NCBI GenBank assembly: GCA_945899335.1
Contig: CAMDIP010000071.1
Coordinates: forward strand, 1 to 6,774
DNA: 6,774 nucleotides
Origin: Bordetella parapertussis
GTDB taxonomy: Bacteria; Pseudomonadota; Gammaproteobacteria; Burkholderiales; Burkholderiaceae_C
Direction: 5' to 3'
How positions within the stretch are numbered: position 1 is the first letter of the stretch; every line of letters starts with the position of its first letter. Below the pieces are notes generated by a model, which was not told the DNA's origin, searched no databases, and saw nothing but the letters and a program-made list of their open reading frames with translations. Shown in pieces: positions 1 to 6,774 of the stretch. Made by a program: the position numbers and the translations under genes.

Positions 1-129
1 GAAATCGATACCCTCAGGTAAATCTCGCCTGCGCTCACGTTTGAGGTATTTGCGTACATCGTGTTTCACCGCATCAAGGACCCGATCAGGGTGGCGGCCA
101 TCTATTTGCAGAGGGAAATTTTTTCGCAT
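1..129 (-). CDS. DUF6172-like small protein, N-terminal 43 residues (partial, runs off left edge)
   Basis: An open frame starts at the ATG at 129-127 on the minus strand and continues without a stop to base 1, giving 43 residues. The peptide begins MRKNFPLQIDGRHPDRVLDA and continues with a very basic stretch (KHDVRKYLKRERRRD) and then LPEGIDF. From memory this matches the N-terminus of the roughly 100-residue DUF6172 family common in Comamonadaceae and relatives, whose function is unknown. The high Arg/Lys content would suit nucleic-acid or ribosome contact, but that is only a guess. The start lies 7 bases after the methyltransferase stop, so it is probably the third gene of the same transcript. 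No clear Shine-Dalgarno is seen, so translation may depend on coupling to the upstream gene. The C-terminal part is outside the window. Confidence 0.72.
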   Translation of the reverse strand, partial: MRKNFPLQIDGRHPDRVLDAVKHDVRKYLKRERRRDLPEGIDF

Positions 130-136
130 GGTCAGA

Positions 137-1264
137 TTATGCGGCCCGCGTACCCAATCGCCACAATGACGTCACCTCTTGCGCTCGTGCCGCGTGCAAT
201 GCGTCTGCACTGTCTTGTACTTTGGCGTGGCTTGGTCGAATGTCTTCTCGCCCAAGTACCTGCAAGCCTCCCGCTTCTATCCATTGCAGCAACTGCTCGC
301 GAGAACGCAGTTGCAGAAGCTCAGCCAAATCTGACAAGACCAACCAAGCCTCGCCACCTGGGGATAAATTCGCCGAAACGCCCGCTAAAAAAATACGCAA
401 CATTCGACTGTCGGGGTCATAAATGGCTTGCTCCAACAGTGACGTGGCTTTGCCCGGCAACCAAGGCGGGTTGCACACAATCAAATTTGCTTGGCCTTGG
501 GGAAACACATCGGTCTTTTGGAACTGCACCCTAGAAGACAGAGCCAATCGCTGCAAATTGTCCTGCCCACACTGCAAGGCGACGTCGCTGCTGTCTGTGG
601 CGATAAGGTGCTTGACGCCGCGCATCAGCAACAAAGCCGCAATCACACCTGTGCCAGTGCCAATGTCAAAAGCCAGTTCAGCGGAAGGCAGGGGTGTCTT
701 GGCAATCAGATCAAGGTATTCACTTCGAACAGGAGAAAAAACCCCATAACGCGGATGAATGAAAAAACCATCCTCGCTCAACACCTTGACGGCGATGCCT
801 TTGCGTTGCCACTCGTAGGCGCTCACGACGCCCAACAACTCGCGCAAAGACAACACCCGCGCTTGGCCTCTTGCCTCGCCCCATGCATTGCGCAATGCCT
901 CGCGTACATCAGGGGCACGCCGCAAAGCAATGTGGTGGTCACCCTCGACTTGCAATACCAACATGGACAAAATTCGTGCGCGTTGCGCCTGCGCCATGCG
1001 GTAAGCATGAAAAGCTTGCGGCATAACGAGGTTGGTTGACTTCACCGTGGGTGTTCGACTGACGCGACGCGTTAAAGCCTGCAGCAATTGCCGCGCTTGC
1101 TGAAAGTCCCCTTGCCAAAACAAGGCTGTTCCCGCGCAAGCCAAGCGATACGCCGTATCAGCGCTGCAACTGTCATTCACCATTTCAAAGCGCTTGGGCA
1201 CGGATGCGCCACTGGCCGAGTGCCAGTGGCCTTTCAATACAGTCACATCCGTGTCAAGTGCCAA
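137..1264 (-). CDS. Class I SAM-dependent methyltransferase (MTS-like, NPPW motif)
   Basis: With the proposed TTG start at 1264-1262 the product is 375 residues. The C-terminal half is a Rossmann methyltransferase: YGVFSPVR at 173-180, the AdoMet-binding loop DIGTGTG at 200-206, an acidic residue after strand 2 (TD at 223-224), TDVF at 251-254 and the catalytic-type NPPW at 265-268. NPPY/F/W motifs are typical of enzymes that methylate planar nitrogens in RNA, DNA or Gln side chains (the PrmC, RsmC and MTS families), so the substrate is probably a nucleic acid or protein, but I cannot say which. The N-terminal ~165 residues are a separate mostly helical region that I do not recognise. The frame is open upstream to 1372, inside the oxoprolinase gene. 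The first ATG inside the conserved-looking part is at 1183, but it would remove a WHSASG segment I recall as conserved in relatives. The TTG has GGAGG 11 bases upstream, a slightly long spacing. An in-frame GTG at 1273 sits only 2 bases after GGAGG. The start is therefore uncertain; the gene itself is well supported. Confidence 0.85.
   Translation of the reverse strand: MALDTDVTVLKGHWHSASGASVPKRFEMVNDSCSADTAYRLACAGTALFWQGDFQQARQLLQALTRRVSRTPTVKSTNLVMPQAFHAYRMAQAQRARILSMLVLQVEGDHHIALRRAPDVREALRNAWGEARGQARVLSLRELLGVVSAYEWQRKGIAVKVLSEDGFFIHPRYGVFSPVRSEYLDLIAKTPLPSAELAFDIGTGTGVIAALLLMRGVKHLIATDSSDVALQCGQDNLQRLALSSRVQFQKTDVFPQGQANLIVCNPPWLPGKATSLLEQAIYDPDSRMLRIFLAGVSANLSPGGEAWLVLSDLAELLQLRSREQLLQWIEAGGLQVLGREDIRPSHAKVQDSADALHAARAQEVTSLWRLGTRAA
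1208..1230 (-). other. Perfect 9-bp inverted repeat (hairpin) at the gene junction
   Basis: The sequence gccactggc-cgagt-gccagtggc forms a perfect 9-bp GC-rich stem with a 5-base loop. In the minus-strand transcript it begins 23 bases after the oxoprolinase stop codon (1254) and lies inside the first codons of the methyltransferase (encoding Gly-His-Trp-His-Ser-Ala-Ser-Gly). No U-run follows it in either direction, so it is not a classical intrinsic terminator. It could affect ribosome movement, mRNA stability or coupling between the two genes. It may also be a by-product of the encoded peptide. Confidence 0.5.
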
Positions 1265-4200
1265 GGTATGCACCGCCTCCAGGGGTATGGATTTCAAACA
1301 CATCACCCACTTGCATTTGCACTTGGTCAATATGGCCAAGTATGAGCACCTCACCATTGGCCTTGACGACACGGTTCACGCCGGGCAAGCCAGCCAACCC
1401 ACCGGCCAATCCAAATGCGGGGTAAGTACGGCCATTGGACAAAATACCTGCGGTCATAGGCTCTAAAAACTCAATTCGACGAATACCGCCAACGCCTCCT
1501 GCAAATTTTCCTTGGCCGCCTGATCCTTCGCGCAAACTGTAGGAGAGCAAGCGCACGGGAAAGCGAAACTCCAACACTTCCGGATCTGTCAAACGAGAAT
1601 TCGTCATATGGGTTTGCACCACATCGGTTCCCTTGAAACCACCCACCACCTCGCCACTGCTGTTGAACACAGGCCCAGCGCCACTTCCGCCCGAAATGGT
1701 TTCGTAGTATTGGTAAGTGGCATTTCCAAAGGTGAAATTGTTCATGGTGGGTTGACTGCCCGCCATCACACCCAAGGCACCATACAAGGCATTGGTGATG
1801 CATGTGGAGGTCTCGACATTGCCGGCCACCACAGAGGCCGGCGGCAGAGGATTCAGCATGGAACCCTCTGGGATGATGACCTGAATGGGCTTTAAACACC
1901 CTGCGTTCAAAGGGATGTCGTCTTCCACCAAGGTGCGAAACACATACAACACGGCCGCCATGCACACAGCGCGCGGTGCATTGAAGTTATTGCTTTGTTG
2001 CGCTGAAGTACCGGTGAAGTCAACGACCGCAGTGCGTGCTTTGGCATCAATGCTAACGCTGACCTTGATGCAAGCGCCGTTGTCCAGGGGAAAGTCAAAG
2101 CTGTGGCGGGTCACGTCACCAAAACGTTTCGCCATGCGGGTAATGGCCCGTCTGACAGATTCTTCGGCGTTGTCTTGCACATGCTGCATATAGGCTTGCA
2201 CGGTGGGCAATCCGTAATGCGCGACCATGCGGCGCAACTCTTGCGCCCCTTTTTCATTCGCTGCAATTTGGGCTTTCAAGTCCGCCATGTTTTGTGCAGG
2301 GTTGCGACTGGGGTAGGCCCCACTTTGCAGCAAAGCCAACATTTGCACTTCACGCAGCACAGCCTTTTCCACCAGTTTGAAATTTTGGATTTGCACACCC
2401 TCTTCATCGATGGTGGTGGAAAACGGTGGCATAGAGCCTGGTGAGACACCGCCAATGTCTGCATGGTGTCCGCGCGACCCCACGTAAAAATCGGGTTCAA
2501 GCGCATCGCCCAAATAAACCGGCGTGATGACGGTCACATCGGGCAAGTGTGTTCCGCCATGGTAGGGGTCGTTCAACACATACACATCGCCGGCTTGCAT
2601 ATGGCCAGCGTTGTCACGGATGACGGTTTTGATGCTCTCTCCCATCGATCCCAAATGCACAGGCATGTGGGGGGCATTGGCAATCAACTCGCCTTGTTGA
2701 TTGAAGATGGCGCATGAAAAATCGAGGCGCTCTTTGATGTTCACCGAGTGCGCTGTGTTTTGCAACTGCAAGCCCATTTGCTCAGCGATATTCATGAACA
2801 GGTTGTTAAAGACCTCTAATTGGATGGGGTCCACCGACGTACCAGCAGCTTGTTGTGCCATGCGTGGGGAGATGCGCAGCAACACCAAATGGTTCAGGGC
2901 CGTCAACTTGGCTTGCCAACCGGGCTCAATCACTGTGGTGGCATGACGCTCGACCACCACTGCAGGGCCGAGAACACTATCGCCTGCTTGCATGTCTTCA
3001 CGGCGAACCAAAGCTGATTCTTGCCAAGCGCCATGCAAATAAATTGGTGTCAGTGTGTGTGGCGGAATATCACGCAAAGGTGTCAGAGGGTGCAGTGGCT
3101 CTGGCGTTTGCTCGCCTGCCAATACGACTTCCACCGACACTGCCTCAACCACCAAAGCCTTACTCGGCATGACGAACGCAAAGCGGCGCAAATATGCAGC
3201 CTCAAACGCCGCCTTCACCTCGGCCACGCTCCCCATAGCGACCACCAAAGGCGAATCACTGCCGGCATAGCGGAGATGCACACGTTCAAAGGTTTGCAAG
3301 TCTCCGCCATCGGTGATTTGGGAACGCAAGGTCGCTTGGGCTTGCAAGGACAAATGGGTCAAAGTGGCTTGTAACTTAGGCCACACAGATGCATCCAAGG
3401 TCTGCTCGATGGCTTGCTCTTTGATCAAACTCTGCGATGCCAAGCCCATGCCATAGGCAGACAACACACCCGCCATGGGATGAATCAAAATCTTCGACAT
3501 CCCCAGTGCATCAGCCACTGCGCAAGCGTGCTGCCCAGCTGCACCACCAAAACATTGCAAGGTATAGCCAGTAACGTCATAGCCCCTGGCCACCGAAATT
3601 TTTTGAACGGCATGTGCCATTTGCTGAACAGCGATGTGAACAAAGCCTTCGGCAACTTCTTCTGGGGTTTTGTGGCACAACTGTGCAAGATGTGCAAAGT
3701 CCTGCTCCACCACTTGCGCATCCAAGCTTTGATTGCCTTCAGGACCAAAGACAGCGGGGAAATAGGCAGCCTGCAATTTACCCAACTGTAAATTTGCATC
3801 CGTGACCGTCAAGGGTCCGCCACGCCGGTAGCAAGCAGGCCCTGGGTCTGCACCAGCGCTTTGCGGCCCCACCCGAAAACGCGAGCCGTCGAATTGCAAC
3901 AGCGACCCGCCACCAGCAGCCACAGTGTGGATGTGCAACATGGGGGCACGCATGCGAACGCCTGCCACCTGGGTATCGAACTCTCTTTCAAGCTCACCCG
4001 CGTAATGGCTGACATCGGTAGACGTGCCGCCCATATCGAAACCAATGACGCGCACCTTGCCTTCCAATCCATCACCATGCGCAAAAGCTGCCTCTGCCGT
4101 TCTTGCCATCCCCACGATGCCGCCCGCAGGGCCAGACAGAATCGCGTCTTTGCCTTGGAACGCTTGGGCGTCTACCAAGCCGCCAGAAGATTGCATGAAC

Positions 4201-4922
4201 AGCAGCGGCACCCCAGGCAGTTGCTGCGCCAACTGGTCCACATAGCGACGCAATATGGGCGACAAATACGCGTCAACCACGGTGGTGTCACCACGGCTGA
4301 CCATCTTCATGAGTGGGCTGGTTTGGTGCGAGGTACTGATTTGGGTAAAACCAATGTCCTTGGCTAAAGCTGCGGCTTGTTGTTCATGCTCTATATAACG
4401 GTAGCCATGCAAAAATACTATCGCCACCGACCGCAAACCTTTTTCATAGGCTGCTGACAAGCCTAATCGCAGCGCTGCCTGGTCTAGCACTTGAACCACC
4501 TCACCATGTGCTCCCATGCGCTCATCAGCCTCTATCACTTCGCTGTAAAGCATTTCTGGCAAGACGATATGTCTGTCAAACAAGCGAGGGCGGTTTTGGT
4601 AGGCAATGCGAAGCACATCACGAAAACCTCGGGTGGTGACCAACAGCGTGGGTTCGCCTTTTCGCTCAAGCAAAGCGTTGGTCGCCACTGTGGTGCCCAT
4701 GCGTACGCAGGCAATGCGATCTGCCGCAACCGCTTCATGGGCCTGTAACCCGAGCAACTCGCGTATCCCTTGCACCGCTGCATCAGCGTACAAATGAGGG
4801 TTTTGGCTCAACAGTTTGTGGGTGTGCAACTTACCCTGAGGATCTCGCGCCACGATGTCTGTGAAGGTGCCGCCACGGTCAATCCAAAATTGCCAGCGTT
4901 GATCAGGTTGATTAACTTGCAT
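1254..4922 (-). CDS. 5-oxoprolinase-like fused hydantoinase A/B protein
   Basis: This large cytoplasmic enzyme of about 1222 residues joins the HyuA-type ATPase half and the HyuB-type half in one chain, as in eukaryotic and bacterial ATP-dependent 5-oxoprolinase (5-oxoproline + ATP + water to glutamate + ADP + phosphate). Numbered from the ATG at 4922, the N-terminal half has the phosphate-binding DRGGTFTD (15-22), [14 protein letters not shown] (76-89), the second ATPase signature FDMGGTSTD (295-303), [11 protein letters not shown] (355-365) and [11 protein letters not shown] (457-467). The HyuB half starts near 695 and carries [11 protein letters not shown] (785-795) and [10 protein letters not shown] (816-825), whose His/Asp residues probably bind a metal, then NFNAP (979-983), GNVETST (1034-1040), [10 protein letters not shown] (1131-1140) and a C-terminal [10 protein letters not shown]. 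All expected segments are present and there is no frameshift. An ATG at 4952 would add 10 residues. I prefer 4922 because [13 protein letters not shown] then sits at the usual distance from the N-terminus; neither start has a strong ribosome binding site. Substrate specificity is not certain: hydantoins or related cyclic amides are possible alternatives. Confidence 0.93.
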   Translation of the reverse strand: MQVNQPDQRWQFWIDRGGTFTDIVARDPQGKLHTHKLLSQNPHLYADAAVQGIRELLGLQAHEAVAADRIACVRMGTTVATNALLERKGEPTLLVTTRGFRDVLRIAYQNRPRLFDRHIVLPEMLYSEVIEADERMGAHGEVVQVLDQAALRLGLSAAYEKGLRSVAIVFLHGYRYIEHEQQAAALAKDIGFTQISTSHQTSPLMKMVSRGDTTVVDAYLSPILRRYVDQLAQQLPGVPLLFMQSSGGLVDAQAFQGKDAILSGPAGGIVGMARTAEAAFAHGDGLEGKVRVIGFDMGGTSTDVSHYAGELEREFDTQVAGVRMRAPMLHIHTVAAGGGSLLQFDGSRFRVGPQSAGADPGPACYRRGGPLTVTDANLQLGKLQAAYFPAVFGPEGNQSLDAQVVEQDFAHLAQLCHKTPEEVAEGFVHIAVQQMAHAVQKISVARGYDVTGYTLQCFGGAAGQHACAVADALGMSKILIHPMAGVLSAYGMGLASQSLIKEQAIEQTLDASVWPKLQATLTHLSLQAQATLRSQITDGGDLQTFERVHLRYAGSDSPLVVAMGSVAEVKAAFEAAYLRRFAFVMPSKALVVEAVSVEVVLAGEQTPEPLHPLTPLRDIPPHTLTPIYLHGAWQESALVRREDMQAGDSVLGPAVVVERHATTVIEPGWQAKLTALNHLVLLRISPRMAQQAAGTSVDPIQLEVFNNLFMNIAEQMGLQLQNTAHSVNIKERLDFSCAIFNQQGELIANAPHMPVHLGSMGESIKTVIRDNAGHMQAGDVYVLNDPYHGGTHLPDVTVITPVYLGDALEPDFYVGSRGHHADIGGVSPGSMPPFSTTIDEEGVQIQNFKLVEKAVLREVQMLALLQSGAYPSRNPAQNMADLKAQIAANEKGAQELRRMVAHYGLPTVQAYMQHVQDNAEESVRRAITRMAKRFGDVTRHSFDFPLDNGACIKVSVSIDAKARTAVVDFTGTSAQQSNNFNAPRAVCMAAVLYVFRTLVEDDIPLNAGCLKPIQVIIPEGSMLNPLPPASVVAGNVETSTCITNALYGALGVMAGSQPTMNNFTFGNATYQYYETISGGSGAGPVFNSSGEVVGGFKGTDVVQTHMTNSRLTDPEVLEFRFPVRLLSYSLREGSGGQGKFAGGVGGIRRIEFLEPMTAGILSNGRTYPAFGLAGGLAGLPGVNRVVKANGEVLILGHIDQVQMQVGDVFEIHTPGGGAYLGT

Positions 4923-4927
4923 GTGGA

Positions 4928-5006
4928 AAATTAAACCACGCTTTGCCTGCATCGGCTTGGCTCAACTCAACATAGATTGATAATGCAGCATCTGTATAAA
5001 TTAAAC
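4928..5006. repeat. 9-bp direct repeat AAATTAAAC flanking the divergent promoter region
   Basis: AAATTAAAC occurs at 4928-4936 and again at 4998-5006, exactly 70 bases apart start to start. One copy lies just upstream of the preferred oxoprolinase ATG and the other just upstream of the crcB ATG. It could be a pair of regulator half-sites, but AT-rich 9-mers can recur by chance, and there is no internal dyad. Confidence 0.25.
4957..4984 (+). promoter_or_regulatory. Possible sigma-70 promoter for crcB
   Basis: TTGGCT (4957-4962) and GATAAT (4979-4984) are separated by 16 bases and match the -35 and -10 consensus at 4/6 and 5/6 positions. Transcription would start near 4991, giving a leader of about 20 bases before the crcB ATG at 5012. 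A second -10-like hexamer, TATAAA at 4995-5000, has no good -35 partner and would give a nearly leaderless mRNA. No convincing ribosome binding site precedes the crcB ATG. No equally good promoter was found for the divergent minus-strand genes. Confidence 0.4.
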
Positions 5007-5011
5007 ACCCT

Positions 5012-5389
5012 ATGAGTGCTGTCATCGCCATCTGTATCGGAGCCTGCGCAGGCGCTTTGGCTCGCTGGCAACTTGGGCTTTTGTTCAATGTTGGCGGCAC
5101 ACTCCCTTGGGGCACGCTTTACGCCAACTTGATCGGCGGTTACCTCATTGGTGTGTGTGTCGCGGTGTTTCAGGCTTTGCCTGATCTCGATCCCGCTTGG
5201 CGACTTCTATTGATCACGGGATTTTTGGGTGCCCTCACCACCTTTTCTTCTTTCAGCGCTGAAGTGCTTGCCATGTTGATGCAGTCTCGTTTTGTCCTGG
5301 CTCTCACGACCGCGGGTTTGCACTTGCTAGGCTCTTTGCTCTTGACGCTTGCCGGCATCAAGACAGTGGGTTTGCTGCTGCCTCGGTAA
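5012..5389 (+). CDS. crcB: Fluoride ion channel CrcB (Fluc)
   Basis: CrcB/Fluc proteins are small inner-membrane channels that work as dual-topology dimers and let fluoride leave the cell, protecting enzymes such as enolase and pyrophosphatase. The 125-residue length is normal. Four hydrophobic segments are visible at about 1-22, 33-56, 64-88 and 95-120. Family signatures are GALARW (14-19), GTLYANLIGGYLIG (34-47) with the pore Asn39, and GFLGALTTFSSFSAEV (70-85). Phe78 and Phe81 match the fluoride-contacting phenylalanine pair, and the Asn39-Phe78 spacing of 39 residues is the same as I recall for characterised Fluc channels. There is a single copy here, so a homodimer is expected. The gene stands 37 bases before the regulator, on the same strand, and diverges from the oxoprolinase gene. 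No crcB-type fluoride riboswitch is seen in the short upstream region, so fluoride control, if any, works otherwise. Confidence 0.95.
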   Translation: MSAVIAICIGACAGALARWQLGLLFNVGGTLPWGTLYANLIGGYLIGVCVAVFQALPDLDPAWRLLLITGFLGALTTFSSFSAEVLAMLMQSRFVLALTTAGLHLLGSLLLTLAGIKTVGLLLPR

Positions 5390-5426
5390 GCCCTCTGTCA
5401 GCCATGTCAAACACAGTTCGTAACTC

Positions 5427-6524
5427 ATGAACACAGAAGTTAGCGCCCTCGACAGACTCGCCTTGCTTGAACAAGCCAGGCTTGCTGTTCTGTTCAATGG
5501 AGAGTCAGCCTCACCCACACTGCCCGAATGGATCTCCCACAGCTGGCGTCGCTGCCTGAGCAATGGATTACACCCTGATTACAGCGTGGCTTTTGATGCG
5601 GTGTCTGCGGCACACATTACCCGCACACTCGATCTTCAACGCAATTTTGTTCAAGCCGCGCAGCCTGAGATAGAGCGCTTGTGCCGCGCAATCGCCGGCA
5701 CTTCTTTTTTTGCATTGCTGACTGACGCCAAGGGCGTGGTCTTGGATGTGGGTGGCAGTATCAACCGCCATGACAAACGGGTTGAAGCGATTGCGCGTGT
5801 CGGCGTGGACTTGTCGGAAGAGTCGGTTGGCACCACCGCCATCAGCGCCGCCTTGACCGAGTTGCGGCCAGTATGGCTACACCGTGGCGAGCATTTTTTT
5901 CGCGACACCTCTGTTTACAGTTGCGCTGGCGCACCCATTTGGGGACCGCAAGGCGACTGCATCGGGATGCTTGACCTCACGGGCATCAACAGCCCAGAGC
6001 GTCCCGAACTGATGCACTTGGCAGCACTGTCGGCTCGCACCATCGGCAATGCCCTGTTGCTTCGCCAAGAACATGATTTGTTGTTGCGACTGAACTGGCC
6101 TGGTCGTTTGATGGGTGACGATAACGATGGCTTGGTCTTGCTCAGCAGCGAAGGCGAGTTACTCGGTGCCAATATCGCTGCGCGTGAAATGCTAAACCTC
6201 TACCCACACCTAGGCAAACCCTTACATGCCAGCGACGTCTTTGCCTTACCTTGGACACTGCTGTTTGACGCTGCCTCCAAAGACCATTATTTGGATGTGC
6301 CTTTATGGAGTGGCCTGCACCTGCAAGCACGGGCTTTTATTGAACAAAATTATGAGCAAGCCCCGCACATCAGCGCCACAGGTCCATTGCACCAATTGCA
6401 ATCGGCCATGATTCGCAAAGCCATCGATTTATCCCGTGGGAATGTTTCACAAGCGGCTAAAACCCTCGGTATCAGTCGGGCGACGCTTTACCGCAAGCTC
6501 TCGCGGCCTCCTTCAAAACATTGA
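5427..6524 (+). CDS. AcoR-like GAF-domain transcriptional regulator with Fis-type HTH, no AAA+ domain
   Basis: This 365-residue cytoplasmic protein looks like an AcoR-type (acetoin catabolism regulator) activator with its middle removed. Residues 1-75 hold the usual N-terminal segment with SWRRC at 39-43. A GAF-like sensor domain covers roughly 80-215, with EESVGTTAIS at 131-140 (the E-x-x-G-T-x-A signature of AcoR relatives) and GAPIWGPQGDCIGMLDLTG at 168-186. A PAS-like region follows at about 232-305 (GLVLLSSEGELLGAN). The chain then goes directly to a Fis-family helix-turn-helix at about 325-358 (NVSQAAKTLGISRATLYRKL). No Walker A, Walker B or GAFTGA motif exists, so it should not activate sigma-54 polymerase in the usual way. 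The frame is intact, so this is probably a real architecture and not a recent deletion. The ligand is unknown. It lies 44 bases upstream of a TRAP transporter gene, a likely target. The ATG at 5427 has only a weak ribosome binding site. Confidence 0.88.
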   Translation: MNTEVSALDRLALLEQARLAVLFNGESASPTLPEWISHSWRRCLSNGLHPDYSVAFDAVSAAHITRTLDLQRNFVQAAQPEIERLCRAIAGTSFFALLTDAKGVVLDVGGSINRHDKRVEAIARVGVDLSEESVGTTAISAALTELRPVWLHRGEHFFRDTSVYSCAGAPIWGPQGDCIGMLDLTGINSPERPELMHLAALSARTIGNALLLRQEHDLLLRLNWPGRLMGDDNDGLVLLSSEGELLGANIAAREMLNLYPHLGKPLHASDVFALPWTLLFDAASKDHYLDVPLWSGLHLQARAFIEQNYEQAPHISATGPLHQLQSAMIRKAIDLSRGNVSQAAKTLGISRATLYRKLSRPPSKH

Positions 6525-6536
6525 CCCGCCAGACCC

Positions 6537-6542
6537 TACAAT
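6537..6542 (+). promoter_or_regulatory. Possible -10 box upstream of the TRAP transporter gene
   Basis: TACAAT lies 26 bases upstream of the dctQ-like ATG and matches the sigma-70 -10 consensus at 5/6 positions. A TTGACC hexamer at 6521-6526 overlaps the regulator stop codon but is only 10 bases away, too close to act as its -35. Nothing better is seen at 16-18 bases. The promoter may therefore rely on an activator, which would suit the regulator gene just upstream, or it may not be used. Confidence 0.35.
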
Positions 6543-6557
6543 CGCCAATCAATTTTC

Positions 6558-6562
6558 GGGAG
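6558..6562 (+). promoter_or_regulatory. Shine-Dalgarno GGGAG for the TRAP small permease
   Basis: GGGAG ends 6 bases before the ATG at 6569 and fixes that start. It is the clearest ribosome binding site in the window; the genes to its left have weak or poorly spaced ones. Confidence 0.65.
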
Positions 6563-6568
6563 ACAACC

Positions 6569-6774
6569 ATGGGCGCACTATTGGGTTTTTCAAACGGCGT
6601 AGACCGTCTGAACACATGGTTAAACAAATACGTGATTTGGTTGATATTGATTGCGACGCTGGTCAGCGCCATCAACGCCTTGGTGCGAAAAATCTTCAAT
6701 ACCAGTTCCAACGCGTTTTTGGAAATCCAGTGGTATTTTTTCGCCGCTTCTTTTTTACTCGCGTCTGCCTATAC
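6569..6774 (+). CDS. TRAP transporter small permease subunit, DctQ-type (partial, runs off right edge)
   Basis: The first 68 codons are present. TRAP transporters import organic acids and similar solutes with a periplasmic binding protein, and the small DctQ subunit pairs with the large DctM permease in the inner membrane. Visible signs are an N-terminal amphipathic stretch (VDRLNTWLNKY), a first membrane helix at about 21-37 (VIWLILIATLVSAINAL), then VRKIFNTSSNAFLEIQWYFF, which has the conserved E-x-Q-W-Y-x-F entry into the second helix typical of this DctQ subtype. No stop occurs before the window ends. The dctM and binding-protein genes are expected further right. The substrate cannot be told from this fragment. 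Confidence 0.85.
   Translation, partial: MGALLGFSNGVDRLNTWLNKYVIWLILIATLVSAINALVRKIFNTSSNAFLEIQWYFFAASFLLASAY

Noticed and set aside
61..1039. Long plus-strand open frames of 157 and 182 codons opposite the methyltransferase
   Set aside because: The minus-strand frame has clear methyltransferase motifs. The plus-strand translations are low-complexity, Cys/His/Arg-rich and resemble nothing; they are shadows of a moderately GC-rich coding strand.
1471..4783. Many open frames of 60-170 codons on both strands within the oxoprolinase gene
   Set aside because: The fused HyuA-HyuB reading frame is continuous and carries every expected motif, so the others are shadow frames.
5390..5426. Terminator or separate promoter between crcB and the regulator
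   Set aside because: No stem with a T-run and no -35/-10 pair can be seen in these 37 bases; co-transcription is simpler.
5705..5900. Two seven-base T tracts (5705-5711 and 5894-5900) in the regulator as possible phase-variation or slippage sites
   Set aside because: Both encode Phe-Phe within the GAF region with the frame intact. Seven-base tracts are short for phase variation, and no alternative frame product makes sense.
5170..6330. Minus-strand open frames opposite crcB and the regulator
   Set aside because: They lie opposite genes with recognised domains, have no start signals and no recognisable protein features.
6521..6542. TTGACC/TACAAT as a complete promoter
   Set aside because: The spacer is only 10 bases, far below the 16-18 needed, so only the -10-like box is listed, with low confidence.
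6472..6711. 79-codon minus-strand open frame across the regulator-TRAP gap
   Set aside because: It overlaps the Fis helix-turn-helix end and the well-supported dctQ-like start on the opposite strand, and has no recognisable motif.

Overview
The window looks like an ordinary chromosomal segment of a beta-proteobacterium, most likely in the Burkholderiales and probably Comamonadaceae-like. The basis is moderate G+C content, the style of the proteins, and a DUF6172-type partial gene beside a small NPPW methyltransferase. This placement is my judgement from protein resemblance, not a database result. No mobile element, CRISPR array, tRNA or rRNA is visible, and coding density is very high.

Left part (1-4922, all minus strand). 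This is a tight three-gene run. The first gene is a fused HyuA-HyuB protein of about 1222 residues that resembles ATP-dependent 5-oxoprolinase. Its stop codon overlaps the start region of a class I SAM-dependent methyltransferase with an NPPW motif. Seven bases after the methyltransferase stop, a small gene resembling DUF6172 proteins begins and runs off the left edge after 43 codons. A 9-bp perfect hairpin lies just after the oxoprolinase stop, inside the first codons of the methyltransferase.

Middle (4923-5011). A short intergenic region separates the minus-strand run from a plus-strand run. It holds a plausible sigma-70-like promoter for the plus strand and a 9-bp direct repeat with one copy near each divergent start. 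I see no fluoride riboswitch in it.

Right part (5012-6774, all plus strand). In order these are crcB (fluoride channel), an AcoR-like GAF/Fis regulator that lacks the central AAA+ sigma-54 domain, and the 5' end of a TRAP transporter small permease (DctQ-type) with a good ribosome binding site and a possible TACAAT -10 box. A TRAP importer, a GAF-type ligand-sensing regulator and a divergent oxoprolinase-type hydrolase would fit uptake and breakdown of a small organic acid or cyclic amide. That link is inference from position only. The most unusual items are the AAA+-less regulator and the overlap/hairpin arrangement at the oxoprolinase-methyltransferase junction. I found no clear evidence of a wholly new system.
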